A DNA stretch of 64,000 bases from Raphanus sativus (lineage: Eukaryota; Streptophyta; Magnoliopsida; Brassicales; Brassicaceae). Of the stretch, positions 23,214-35,141 are shown piece by piece. A program made the position numbers and the translations under genes. Under the pieces are notes generated by a model, which saw only the letters and a program-made list of their open reading frames with translations, had not been told where the DNA came from and did not search any database. The stretch lies in the NCBI RefSeq assembly GCF_000801105.2, contig NC_079514.1, positions 29,871,075-29,935,074 on the forward strand. The letters are read 5' to 3'. Positions within the stretch are counted from its first letter, which is position 1; each line of letters opens with the position of its first letter.

Positions 23214-25175
23214 ATGGAGACAGCAATGGAGGTATACAATGACGTTGAGATGAGTTCACCACCGATCAAGCGACGCAAGAAGAAGTCAAAGGTGTGGGAG
23301 CACTTCACCATCGGTGTTACAGAGCCAGGTTGCAGAAGGGCTTTCTGCAAGGGCTGTAACCAGAGCTTTGCTTACAGCAGTGGCACCAAAGTGGCTGGGA
23401 CTAGCCACCTCAAGCGTCACATCGACAAAGGGACATGTCCTGCTCTTCTTCATCACCACACCCACCATGACAACAACGACAACAACGACAACAACAGCAG
23501 CCAACAGATGATGACGACTCCCAAGAGCGACCACACTCCGAGGAGGCGTTACCGAACACAGAACACTTACGTCCCGTTTGATCAGGACAAGTGTCGCCAC
23601 GAGGTTGCTAAGATGATCATCAAGCATGACTACCCTCTTCACATGGTCGAGCATCCAGGGTTCGTCTCCTTCGTGCAGGCGCTTCACCCTCAGTTCGACA
23701 ATCTGAGCTTCAACAACGTGCAAGGGGACTGCGTGGCGACTTACCTCTCCGAGAAGCAGAACGTTATCAAGTCTCTGGAAGGGATCCCTGGACGCTTGTG
23801 TCTCACGCTGGACATGTGGACGTCCAAGCTGACTCTTGGCTACGTGTTTATCACGGGTCACTTCATTGATAATGACTGGAAGATACAGAAGAAGCTTCTC
23901 AATGTTTTGATGGAGCCTTATCCAGAATCCGAAGAAGCGCTGAGTCTCGCTGTTGCTAACTGTGTTTCAGAGTGGGGTCTTGAGGGGAAGCTGTTCTCTG
24001 TTGCCTTCAACTATCCCGCGAGTAAGACCGCAGTTGAGAATATCAGATCTCTGCTCTGTGTCAGGAACCCTGGGGTTCTGGATGGTCAGTTGGTGATAGG
24101 GAACTGTGTGGCCAGAACGTTCAGTGCCCTTGCTAAAGATGTTCTTGATAAAGGCAAAGACGTGATCAAGAAGATACGGGACAGTGTGAAGCACGTGAAG
24201 ACCTCAGAGTCTCACGAGGAGAGGTTTGTTGAGCTCAAGGAGCAGCTTCAAGTTCCTAGCGACAAGGTGCTCTGTCTTGATGATAAGACGCAGTGGAACA
24301 CAACTTATAACATGCTTGTGGCTGCTTCGGAGTTGAAGGAAGTGTTCTCTTGTTTAGACACTGCTGATCCTGACTTCAAGCAGCCTCCTTCAGCAGAAGA
24401 TTGGAGGCACGTGGAGAGTCTTTGCACGTTCCTGAAGCCTCTTTACGAAGCAGCCTCCACTCTTCAGTCTACCGGAAACCCTTCTGCGGTTACCTTCTTC
24501 CATGAAGTGTGGAAGACACAGTCTGATCTCTCTCGTGCCATAGCGGGAGAGGATCCTTATGTAGCTGGTATAGCTAAAACCATGAAGGAGAAGGTTGACA
24601 AGTACTGGAGGGAGTGTAGCTTGGTTCTGGCGATGGCGGTTGTGATGGATCCTCGGTTCAAGATGAAGCTAGTTGAGTTCAGCTTCTCCAAGATATTCGG
24701 AGAAGACGCTGGGAAGAACATCAAGACCGTGGACGATGGGATCCACGAGCTCTTCAACGAGTACATGGCACTCCCTGCGCCTCTAAAGCCAGCATCCGAA
24801 GCAGACGGGCTGTCTGATTTCGACAACTACATACTGGAGACAACAGGGCAGAACCTCAAGTCAGAGCTGGACCAGTACCTTGACGAAACGCTGCTTCCTC
24901 GTGTTCAGGAGTTTGATGTTCTCGACTGGTGGAAACAGAACAAGCTCAAGTACCCGACACTGTGCAAGATGGCTAGAGACATCCTCTCCATCCCGGTCTC
25001 AGCTGCAGCCTTCGACTACGTGTTTGACATGGAACCGAGGGAGATGGATGAGTACAAGACGTCGCTGAGGCCTGAGACTGTGGAGGCTCTGATTTGCGCC
25101 AGGGAATGGCTTCTTGAGAGTGAAGCAGCATCTTCTCAGCAAATGTCGAGTGCTATTGTCAACGCTGAAGCCTAG
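23214..25175 (+). CDS. BED zinc-finger, domesticated hAT transposase (DAYSLEEPER-like)
   Basis: 653 residues, intronless CDS. A BED finger (C45-x2-C48, H65, H69) follows a basic KRRKKKSK stretch that could be a nuclear signal. A hAT RNase-H-like core follows, then a hAT dimerisation region near residues 560-640 (YLDETLLPRVQEFDVLDWW). The first catalytic Asp is kept (LTLDMW, D199), but by eye the second is Asn (SVAFNY, N265) and the Glu motif reads VSAAAFDY. DAYSLEEPER of Arabidopsis is a domesticated hAT protein needed for development. No terminal repeats flank this gene. A 5' UTR intron (22874-23207, GAAG|GTAATG to TCTGTAG) ends 6 bp before the ATG. A His/Asn-rich run (HTHHDNNDNNDNNSS) follows the finger. 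Confidence 0.88.
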   Translation: METAMEVYNDVEMSSPPIKRRKKKSKVWEHFTIGVTEPGCRRAFCKGCNQSFAYSSGTKVAGTSHLKRHIDKGTCPALLHHHTHHDNNDNNDNNSSQQMMTTPKSDHTPRRRYRTQNTYVPFDQDKCRHEVAKMIIKHDYPLHMVEHPGFVSFVQALHPQFDNLSFNNVQGDCVATYLSEKQNVIKSLEGIPGRLCLTLDMWTSKLTLGYVFITGHFIDNDWKIQKKLLNVLMEPYPESEEALSLAVANCVSEWGLEGKLFSVAFNYPASKTAVENIRSLLCVRNPGVLDGQLVIGNCVARTFSALAKDVLDKGKDVIKKIRDSVKHVKTSESHEERFVELKEQLQVPSDKVLCLDDKTQWNTTYNMLVAASELKEVFSCLDTADPDFKQPPSAEDWRHVESLCTFLKPLYEAASTLQSTGNPSAVTFFHEVWKTQSDLSRAIAGEDPYVAGIAKTMKEKVDKYWRECSLVLAMAVVMDPRFKMKLVEFSFSKIFGEDAGKNIKTVDDGIHELFNEYMALPAPLKPASEADGLSDFDNYILETTGQNLKSELDQYLDETLLPRVQEFDVLDWWKQNKLKYPTLCKMARDILSIPVSAAAFDYVFDMEPREMDEYKTSLRPETVEALICAREWLLESEAASSQQMSSAIVNAEA

Positions 25176-26098
25176 GGGTGAGAGACTTTGGTTTGTGTAT
25201 CTATAATCCGTGTTGTTTTCTACTACTTAAAAGCATTTGGACGTTGCTTTGTTTATCTCTAATCCTTGCTGTTTCCTACTACTACTTAAAGCATTGGGAC
25301 TTTGCTTCGTTTTATCTCTAATCCTTGTTGTATTATTATTCTACTACTTAGTTGTGTGGTTACTGGTTAGTCTTAATCCCACCCTGTGATTTGCAATTAG
25401 TAATTTTCATTTGAAGTTGCTTCTTCTTTGATCGTGCTTCTTTAAGATTTATTAGTTAAATTATTCCTCCAATTCTTTAAAATGTCTACTGCAATTTGGA
25501 CGGGCATGCGTCGAACCAAATGTTAAGCCTGTTTGCGCATGTTTCCTTTGCTGCTGCACTTATGATGATGAACCCTAATTGGTTAAAGAAACAAGTTTTA
25601 GAAAATATTTGTTGGTCAGACGTGGAGTTTTTGCAGAGGTTAATGCATCCTGAATAGTAGCAAAACGAACATGTAGTGCAGCAGCACACAGTAAACGCTA
25701 GTACCTTGCTCTTTGTAGATGTGCTTGAAGCGTTACTTATTGGTTTTTGAGAAACCAGAAGCTGAAGGAAGATACATATGCGTGACCAGCAAGGCTTAAG
25801 AAGAGGATGTGGTTGCGACGCTGAAGAAGAAGAGTCTTCATCCAAAGAGCTAAGCGAACATCACCACACAACACTTCTCTAGTGAACACCGTTCAATCAT
25901 AATAAATTTTTTTTTTGGTCAACGTTTTCAGCAGATTTTTCATAAACAATTTTTTTTTTCCTAACAGCAAATCAGGGGCACTTTCGTCATTTCCGAGGAT
26001 ACTTCCAACGTACTCTCCGTTCACCCTTGCGTGTGATTAAATGGTTGCTCCACCATAAGTTAGCATGTCAAAAGGGGTAAAATCGGAAATGTGTCTCC
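25176..26098. other. intergenic between transposase-derived gene and UGD
   Basis: Begins with the 3' flank of the upstream gene, in which a phrase like TTATCTCTAATCCTTG repeats two to three times (25195-25330). A 119-codon minus-strand frame (25845-25486) has Ser-rich and Cys-rich parts but no family I recognise; it is not supported as a gene. The right end is the UGD promoter. Confidence 0.4.
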
Positions 26099-26107
26099 TA
26101 TAAATAT
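26099..26107 (+). promoter_or_regulatory. TATA box of the UGD gene
   Basis: CTATAAATA lies about 94 bp upstream of the 5' UTR intron donor, followed by a CT-rich stretch typical of a plant transcription start region. Position suggests a transcript start near 26130. Confidence 0.6.
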
Positions 26108-26652
26108 CACCCCTCTTCTTCTCCTCCTTCGTTGAAACTTCATTCTCCTCTTACACCAAAGAGAACATCTTCTTCTCTGCTAATCTCCCAAGGTAACGCC
26201 GATCTATCTTTTTTCACCTATTCCGTCCAATCTCTAAGCTCAATTTCTCATTGTTTCTCGCGAATCCGTAGTTGATTCTTAGCTTACCTCTCTAACTCTG
26301 ATTTGCCGATTGATAATCTCTCAGATCTTAGAGATCGGATCTGTATGTATTTGAAACTCTAATGAATGTATAGATCCTTTGTTAATCAAGCTAGATTGTG
26401 TCTAGATCCGTGTGATTCTCGATTGATTTTTTGTTTCAGATCGAATCGTGAGTGATCTCTTTCTTCCATATTAACTCCAGATCTGATCCGTTTCTGGCTT
26501 TGATTTTGAATCACGAATGTGGATCTCTGTTGCTACTATTCGATCTATTGCAAACTGTATAAATGTTGTTGTGAAGTTTTGATTCGATCTATCGAAATTG
26601 GTATGAATGTTGTTATGAAGTTTTGATTTCGATTATTTGCAGAAAAAAAAGG

Positions 26653-28095
26653 ATGGTGAAGATCTGTTGTATCGGAGCTGGATACGTTGGTGGTCCAACG
26701 ATGGCAGTGATTGCACTCAAATGTCCACACGTTGAAGTAGCAGTCGTTGACATCTCTGTCCCACGTATCAACGCATGGAACAGTGACCAGCTTCCCATCT
26801 ACGAGCCTGGCCTTGAAGACATCGTCAAGCAGTGCAGAGGCAAGAACCTCTTCTTCAGCACCGACGTTGAGAAGCACGTCAGAGAAGCTGACATCGTGTT
26901 CGTCTCCGTCAACACGCCCACGAAGACCACTGGTCTTGGAGCTGGCAAAGCCGCGGATCTCACTTACTGGGAGAGTGCTGCTCGTATGATTGCTGATGTG
27001 TCGGTTTCCGACAAGATTGTTGTTGAGAAATCGACTGTGCCGGTGAAAACAGCTGAAGCCATTGAGAAGATCTTGATGCATAACAGCAAAGGGATCAAGT
27101 TCCAGATCCTTTCGAACCCTGAGTTTCTCGCGGAAGGGACTGCGATCGCTGATCTTTTCAACCCTGACCGTGTTCTCATCGGAGGGCGGGAGACGCCTGA
27201 AGGTTTCAAAGCTGTGCAGACGCTCAAGGAAGTGTATGCAAACTGGGTTCCTGAAGGCCAGATCATCACGACCAACCTCTGGTCCGCCGAGCTTTCCAAG
27301 CTAGCTGCAAACGCTTTCTTGGCTCAGAGGATCTCATCAGTCAACGCCATGTCGGCTCTGTGTGAATCCACCGGCGCTGATGTCACTCAAGTGGCTTACG
27401 CCGTTGGTACTGATTCAAGAATCGGTCCCAAGTTCTTGAACGCTAGTGTTGGATTCGGAGGCTCTTGTTTCCAGAAGGACATTCTGAATCTGGTCTACAT
27501 CTGTCAGTGCAACGGACTTCCAGAAGTTGCTGAGTACTGGAAACAAGTGATCAAGATCAACGATTACCAGAAGAACCGGTTCGTGAATAGAATCGTCTCC
27601 TCTATGTTCAACACCGTCTCCAACAAGAAGGTTGCCATCCTCGGATTCGCGTTCAAGAAAGACACGGGTGACACGAGGGAGACACCGGCCATTGACGTGT
27701 GCAAAGGTTTGTTGGGAGACAAAGCGCAGATCAGCATCTATGATCCTCAAGTTACTGAAGAGCAGATTCAGAGAGACCTTTCGATGAAAAAGTTCGACTG
27801 GGACCATCCACTACACTTGCAGCCGATGAGCCCCACCACGGTGAAACAAGTGAGCGTGAAATGGGACGCGTATGAAGCTACTAAAGACGCGCATGCGGTC
27901 TGCGTTTTGACTGAGTGGGATGAGTTCAAGTCTTTGGACTACCAGAAGATCTTTGACAACATGCAGAAACCAGCTTTTATCTTCGATGGAAGAAACGTTC
28001 TGAATGTGGACAAGTTGAGAGAGATTGGTTTCATCGTTTACTCCATTGGTAAGCCGCTTGATGCATGGGTTAAGGACATGCCTTCTTTTGTCTGA
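26653..28095 (+). CDS. UGD4: UDP-glucose 6-dehydrogenase
   Basis: Oxidises UDP-glucose to UDP-glucuronate with two NAD+, feeding pectin and hemicellulose synthesis in the cytosol. The 480-residue product has the usual plant length. The Rossmann motif GAGYVGG is at residues 8-14 and the catalytic Cys is C272 in FGGSCFQKD; the second nucleotide-binding domain begins near [19 protein letters not shown]. The CDS has no introns. A 450-bp intron in the 5' UTR (26193-26642, CAAG|GTAACG to TTTGCAG) is typical of plant UGD genes, and the ATG lies 10 bp after it. An upstream in-frame ATG (26623) lies inside that intron. The numbered symbol rests on neighbourhood with AHP3 and PPR (Arabidopsis At5g39320), from memory. 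Confidence 0.96.
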   Translation: MVKICCIGAGYVGGPTMAVIALKCPHVEVAVVDISVPRINAWNSDQLPIYEPGLEDIVKQCRGKNLFFSTDVEKHVREADIVFVSVNTPTKTTGLGAGKAADLTYWESAARMIADVSVSDKIVVEKSTVPVKTAEAIEKILMHNSKGIKFQILSNPEFLAEGTAIADLFNPDRVLIGGRETPEGFKAVQTLKEVYANWVPEGQIITTNLWSAELSKLAANAFLAQRISSVNAMSALCESTGADVTQVAYAVGTDSRIGPKFLNASVGFGGSCFQKDILNLVYICQCNGLPEVAEYWKQVIKINDYQKNRFVNRIVSSMFNTVSNKKVAILGFAFKKDTGDTRETPAIDVCKGLLGDKAQISIYDPQVTEEQIQRDLSMKKFDWDHPLHLQPMSPTTVKQVSVKWDAYEATKDAHAVCVLTEWDEFKSLDYQKIFDNMQKPAFIFDGRNVLNVDKLREIGFIVYSIGKPLDAWVKDMPSFV

Positions 28096-28631
28096 ATGAG
28101 AAGAAGGTAATAATAATATGATAATAATCTGGCTGATTCTTTGTTTCTTACTCTTTTATTGTTTGTTGTTTGTTTCGTTTTATAGTTTGTTTTCTCGTTA
28201 ATTTGTGTGCTTCAAATTTTGTCAAAGAGACGACTTTGTACTCGATATGGTTACATCGTTTTTGTTATTTCGTTGGAAAACAATAATGTTTACTTTCTTT
28301 AAAATCAAAAATCATAATAGTACAAATTCTTGCTCCTTCCATTTCATAAAAAAGTTGTCACTGTAATATTTTTTACATAATTTAATACATTGGTTTTCTT
28401 TCTAATTCACTAATGTTATTTAATTTCATCTATGGATCTCTTTCTCAGTCTTTTAATATGCATAAATTTATAGATCAAAATTTCCTCCAATAAGCTGAAA
28501 CCCTTAGAATTGATCACAACTGTTATTACTGAAACACGAACTCAGTTTCAGTTTAGCTGTTAGAGAATTATTATTCAATTCCTTTCTGAAAAGGAAAATA
28601 ATTGTAAACAAAAATTAAAAGGAAAATTGAT
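28096..28631. other. intergenic between convergent UGD and BAHD genes
   Basis: T-rich 3' flank of UGD, then AT-rich sequence. No gene or element ends recognised. Confidence 0.5.
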
Positions 28632-29987
28632 TTAGCTTTTTAATCCCTCATGAAGCAAATCAATCAATTTCTCCATTTCGTGTTTCTTGAGAGAGAAGCC
28701 AATTTCCGCACCACCAGTCCCATCTCTACCTTCCGCCATAGACACCCCTTCCCCTTGATCGATAGACACAATCGCAACCCTCACCGGTTTACCCCACCCG
28801 AAATCTAACCCGTAAACTCCAAATCGGGTCGACCCGGAAGCAGAAACAAGCTGCGCTCCTGGTTTAAGACTAGAATACGCTGCATAAATCTCCGGAATCT
28901 TAAACGCCACCGTTTCATCCAACTCCTCAACCGAATCGCTAACCATTCTCGCCGCATTTAAGAACCCTTCCTCACCCATAAACGTCTCCGCCGTTAACTT
29001 CATATTAAACGACGGCGTAAGGCAGTTCCCGAAATAATTCGACGGGATCGGCGGATCGAGAAGGCTTCGACAGTCCACCGAGAACACGTACCCGACTGGT
29101 CTCTTCGGATCTCCGCCCCGAGCTCTTATCAAACACGTCAGCGCGTACGAGAACGTAACCACAAACGTCGACAATCGAAGCTCTTTAGGTGACGATTCTC
29201 TCTTGAGTCGCTCTCGAAGCGTCTGGATATCTTCACGAGTGAGATCGAGAGTGAATCGGACGATGTCGGGACTAATCTCCTGCGACGGAAGAATCTTTAA
29301 GCTCTTCACGTTGCCGAGTCTAGACTTCCAGTGACTCATAACCTCCGTTTCGATATCGTTCGGATCTTTAATGACCGTGCGATCGTATATCGGGATTAGA
29401 TCCTGCGGTGAGGAAGGGTTTACCGTTTGGTCCTGTTGGAGTTTGCATGTGTGGGCCCATGATTTGAGAAACATTGTTGCCGTTTTTCCATCTAAAACGC
29501 CGTGGTGTGCAGCTACGCCGACGCAAAATCCTTGGTCGGGGAAAAGCGTGACTTGAAACGACACAGCAGAGGCTGATTCGTCGGAGGTTTGTAACTTGGG
29601 GACCAATGGGTACAACTCGGTTGTGGGGAACGGTTTGTTTCCGGTTAAGAGTGAGAAATCGGCTTTTGACTCGGCTATGGTGAACGAAACGGCGTCGTTT
29701 GAGGAGTAGACAAGGTTAGGTGTTTTGTCGAGTGAGTCCCAGACGAGTTTTCCAGCGAGTGGGAGGTAGTGAGAGAGGGATGAGGAAAGTGAGGACTTGA
29801 GATTGGGGACGATGACTGAGTCGAAGAAAGTGCGAGTTGCGTCCGTGAGTCGGTAGAAGATGACTCGTTCGACGGGGTGGAATTTGTACCAGATTAAGTC
29901 AAAGAAAGTGAGCGGGAGAGTGAGTGACTCGGAGGAGTCAGAAGGGGTAACTTGTGACACGTCGATGACGTTAAGCGAAGAAACCAT
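28632..29987 (-). CDS. BAHD acyltransferase, phenolic glucoside malonyltransferase-like
   Basis: 451 residues, single exon. BAHD enzymes move an acyl group from CoA to an alcohol or amine. The catalytic motif HGVLD (H162, D166) and the structural motif DFGWG (395-399) are both intact. YFGNC (318-322) is the motif typical of the anthocyanin/phenolic malonyltransferase clade, which includes Arabidopsis PMAT1 (At5g39050) and its tandem relatives. Malonyl-CoA and a phenolic glucoside are thus the likely substrates (inference). Related genes lie well outside the At5g39250-39380 block in Arabidopsis, so its place between UGD and AHP3 is a local difference. Confidence 0.92.
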   Translation of the reverse strand: MVSSLNVIDVSQVTPSDSSESLTLPLTFFDLIWYKFHPVERVIFYRLTDATRTFFDSVIVPNLKSSLSSSLSHYLPLAGKLVWDSLDKTPNLVYSSNDAVSFTIAESKADFSLLTGNKPFPTTELYPLVPKLQTSDESASAVSFQVTLFPDQGFCVGVAAHHGVLDGKTATMFLKSWAHTCKLQQDQTVNPSSPQDLIPIYDRTVIKDPNDIETEVMSHWKSRLGNVKSLKILPSQEISPDIVRFTLDLTREDIQTLRERLKRESSPKELRLSTFVVTFSYALTCLIRARGGDPKRPVGYVFSVDCRSLLDPPIPSNYFGNCLTPSFNMKLTAETFMGEEGFLNAARMVSDSVEELDETVAFKIPEIYAAYSSLKPGAQLVSASGSTRFGVYGLDFGWGKPVRVAIVSIDQGEGVSMAEGRDGTGGAEIGFSLKKHEMEKLIDLLHEGLKS

Positions 29988-30747
29988 TTCTTTTGTAATC
30001 CTGTGGTGACAGATAGCTGATGATGAGAGAATGTGCGTAAGGATTGTAGAGAAATTCGATTTTTCTGTAAACGAGAAAATTAATTAAAATAACAAAAAAA
30101 AAAATGTTCCACCGACTCAATTTCTCACCAACCCAAATTTGACTCTATTGCATAAAATGATAAAAACGTTAAGTAAAAGACTTCATTCTCCTTCGGTTAT
30201 GTGATCCATTTCACATAGGACAATTCTATTAAATAGACCATTTTTATATTTCTGTTATAAAAATAGCACGGAGAAAAAGAAGTGACTAAAATATTTCATT
30301 TAAAAGAGACAAAAGATTTATATATCCTAACCTAAATATATAGTATAAATAAATAAATAAAAATTATTAAAGAAAATAAAGATATAAAAAAATAAAAAAA
30401 GAATTATAGTTTCGAATTATATGTTTTCAAATTCGATTTTATTTATAAAAATGGAATTTTTTTTTCAAATTTTATTTTTAAAATTTATTTTGAAACTATT
30501 TTTATTTTCAAATTTTACTATTTATTTTTAATTTATACAATTTACCTAAATCTAAAATTTCACCCTTTAACTCTAAAAAACTTTAAAGTTTAGATTACCT
30601 AACCCAAATAATATAAATGTAAATTTATCTATTTAATAAAATATTTTGGTCGCTTTAATTTTTGAAAACTATATTTATGACAAAAAAATTAGGGTTATCC
30701 AAAGCAATTTTCTCTCATTTCACATAACAATATTATAATATAATATA
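29988..30747. other. promoter side of the BAHD gene, then AT-rich spacer
   Basis: The first 120 bp upstream of the BAHD ATG is 5' flank. The rest is very AT-rich with no element ends or coding similarity recognised. Confidence 0.4.
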
Positions 30748-32199
30748 CTAGGAACTGTCTCGGACTACGCCCGGATATTATTCTATAGCTTTAGAATTTA
30801 TAACTTAATATTTGTATGTGTAAATGTACATTACAACCTATCATAAATTACAAAATAATAGAAAAATCTAAATTTATTTTATGTATTCATTGTTTTTTAA
30901 ATGAATTCAAAATGGTTAAAACTCACAACTTGTTGTCTTTTTTATATTGGAAATTGTATATAGTATGATCAGGAAAATGGACTGACGGTTATTTATCTTT
31001 AGTAATGTTCAAAAATCTATTTTATTTCTATTTTAATAATGTTCAGAAATCTATTTTATTAATTTTTTTCTGTCACTGTCTATTTATTAATTTATACGCA
31101 AAAAATCATATTAAATTTCTAATGTAAAACAATTGTTACATAATACTTAACTACGCAGACACGTTGATTACATTGTTACCTAGCTCCAAGACAACTAATC
31201 CATTTCAGCTAGATATATGTTGTGATGTCCTCTGTATGTTCAATACATGTGCTTCGCCCTAAAGTATGAATCAAATATATAAACTAATTGCAAAATAAAA
31301 ATGATTTATATATTAGATAAGTGATTAAAATTATTAATAATAAGAATCATCCCAAATATATAAAATATTTTAAAATAAAATATAATTCATATATATTAGT
31401 TGTTATCCAAAAATATGTTTTAATAGAAAAAATTAAAATTTAAAAACAAATAAAAGATATTAATCAAGTAATATTATTAATTTTATATAATTATATTTTA
31501 TTGATATCTAAGATTTATTATTTTTAATGAATATAGTGTATAAATATATTTCCAAAAATACAATATGCTAAAAAAATTCAAATGAAAACATAAATAATAA
31601 TTTATTATAGTATAGTATTATAAAAACCGACAATAATTAATAAAAATGTTAAAATTATTATGTTAAAAATTAATGAACAATGGTTTAACATCACTTATAT
31701 ATTAATTGAGAAACATTACAACATTATTTTGTAATTACGTGTCAGCATGAGAATGAAATTCAGAATTTTTTAAAAGATAGGTTGGTCCATCTTAATTTAT
31801 ATTATATTTTTTATTAAACTAACTATCAAATCGATAAATAGTATACTAAAGAATGTTTTCGCACTTTCATCAAACAAAAGCTACATAATTACCTAATAAG
31901 ATTAACATATATATGACGATTAATAATTATGAATGATAAATATTTGATAACAATTTTTGTATCTTAGCTCTTTTTGTTTAATTTTATATTATTAAAATAT
32001 ATTAAAAATAACATTAACCATATAAAAATTATACTTTTCTTATATGTTATATTTTGATTTTTTAAACAACCATAAATTATTAGAAATTTTAAAATCCCAC
32101 TTTGAAAATTTTGTGATCAGTGTCTTAATTTGTTTTGTTATAACAAGATACAAATAATCATAAAAAATTGTATTAATATTGATTTTTATTTAATAAATA

Positions 32200-32245
<46 letters not shown>

Positions 32246-32726
32246 GCTAACGACATAAGACAAGAAAATATGCTGCATCAATTTAGTCGCATAATTGAAA
32301 CCCTTCAAAACTATGTGGAAGACTAATGTCAAAGCAATTCGATTTTGAAAACAATACTAAGCTGTTGGTTCTAAAACAACTAAAATAGTTCTCAATGATG
32401 TTAAATTAAAGTATTAAAAAAATTGTAAAACATGTTTTTTTTAGTAAAAATTCACTTGATGACTACATTACGATTTTTATAAGTATAAACATAGTGATAA
32501 AAATTTATGCTCAAATTGATCAGACTCACCATAAATTCAAAATAGATTTCGGTCCACTATTACAATTACAAATGCTCAGACCAACATATAAATAGTTATA
32601 TAAAGAAAACACAATTATATGCATATTAAAAAATTCAAACACATATACATGTTTAATTTTTCAATACTATAGTTTTAATTTTTATTATATAACTTCACCA
32701 TGCGCAAAGCGCATGTCTTATCCTAG
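30748..32726. mobile_element. Helitron-derived block with 3' ends at both sides
   Basis: At the left, ACTAGGAACTGTC followed by CGGACTACGCCCG is a minus-strand Helitron 3' end (CTAG at 30748-30751 with an imperfect hairpin). At the right, the perfect hairpin ATGCGCAAAGCGCAT (32700-32714) followed by GTCTTATCCTAG and T is a plus-strand 3' end (CTAG 32723-32726). No 5' TC terminus was found between them. The interior is AT-rich and non-coding, with a (TA)n tract at about 32204-32241. Two elements meeting head to head, both with lost 5' ends, is the simplest reading. Confidence 0.6.
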
Positions 32727-33529
32727 TTGGTAAGTATTAGAGTAACTGAGGTAGATAAAAACGGAAAAATTGAGAAGAAAAAAAAGTGAAAACTAGAGTT
32801 AAATAGAATAAAAATAAATTTTGATTGGTAATAGATTAGAATAAATGAGAATAAAAATAATAAATGAAAATAATAAAAATCTAATATTTATTAACTTATA
32901 AACAATACAACAAAATGTATATTACATTAAATTATAATATATAAACTATTTTAAGCATATTACAGTGCATATATAAATAAAAGCTATGTTTACAATAAAT
33001 AAATAGATATTAAAATTATAGTAGATTTAGTGACAAAGTCGAGGTCTTCGTTGATTTGCGGTCCATGTTTGTTCAACAATCTAATCACGAACTATTTGTG
33101 TATACATCTCAGCTTATGATTCTTAGTCGTCTATGAAATATTATTTTCATCATGCTCATTATTCTCAATATTTTGCGTTGTTTCACCATCATTCTCGATA
33201 TCAATGTTGTCAAAATCACAATCTCTAAAATTACGCTGACGAATAAAATTACGCAAGTCCGTTTTCTTCCAAATTACAAATGTTCATTCGATAACAGAAC
33301 GTAGCAATATCATATCTAGAAAATTCATTAAGAACCCTCTTTCTTTTCCAAATTACAAATGTCCATTCGATACCAGAACGTAACAATGTATGACACTTAT
33401 TATATATTTCTTTGCTGGTTATAAGTGGTTCACTATTATTAAATTCTTGGAAATGATATTTTTTGCTCTCTTTAAATTCTTTTAAATATGGAGCCAAATA
33501 TTAGTGCCTATTAACATATCCAGAATCAA

Positions 33530-34630
<1,101 letters not shown>

Positions 34631-35141
34631 CATATCCAGAATCAACAAGATAGTATTAATTACTTTTCTCGAGGTATAAGAAACATTGGATCGTCTTGTA
34701 TTGCGGTCGACGACACTTGTATTCCAACATATCAATATGTGAAAAGCATGTAATAATCACATGTGGCCAAAACATTAATGCTAGCAACTCCTTTTCTATT
34801 TGTATATCGAAGACCTTCTCGACCTGATGAGACCACACATGCGTTCTATAAAGAGCACCAACAAATCCATAGAAATAAGTTTATATTTTGCATCCCTCTG
34901 AAAATGGCTAGAGATATATGTAAATTCTTGGGAAGTTCGTGACTGTACATGATTTACAGCCATTTACTCCACTGCTTGAACATCATGTAACATCATGAAA
35001 TCTCTCATCAATCTGAACCTAAAATTGGCTCTTCTCGTATGAGCATATAGTGTTAATGATAAACTACGAACACCTAAAAATGAAATTTTAGTCATGTATA
35101 GAGAATGACGATTTAAGGAAGACTTATATGGAAGTCGTCTA

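Noticed and set aside
23286..23861. Long minus-strand frame opposite the DAYSLEEPER-like gene
   Set aside because: A shadow of the GC-balanced plus-strand CDS; the plus frame has the domain motifs.
25486..25845. 119-codon minus-strand frame upstream of UGD
   Set aside because: Ser- and Cys-rich with no known family; probably chance coding in the spacer between two genes.
30748..32726. Single normal Helitron
   Set aside because: Both borders look like 3' ends and no TC terminus is present, so it was described as a compound block.
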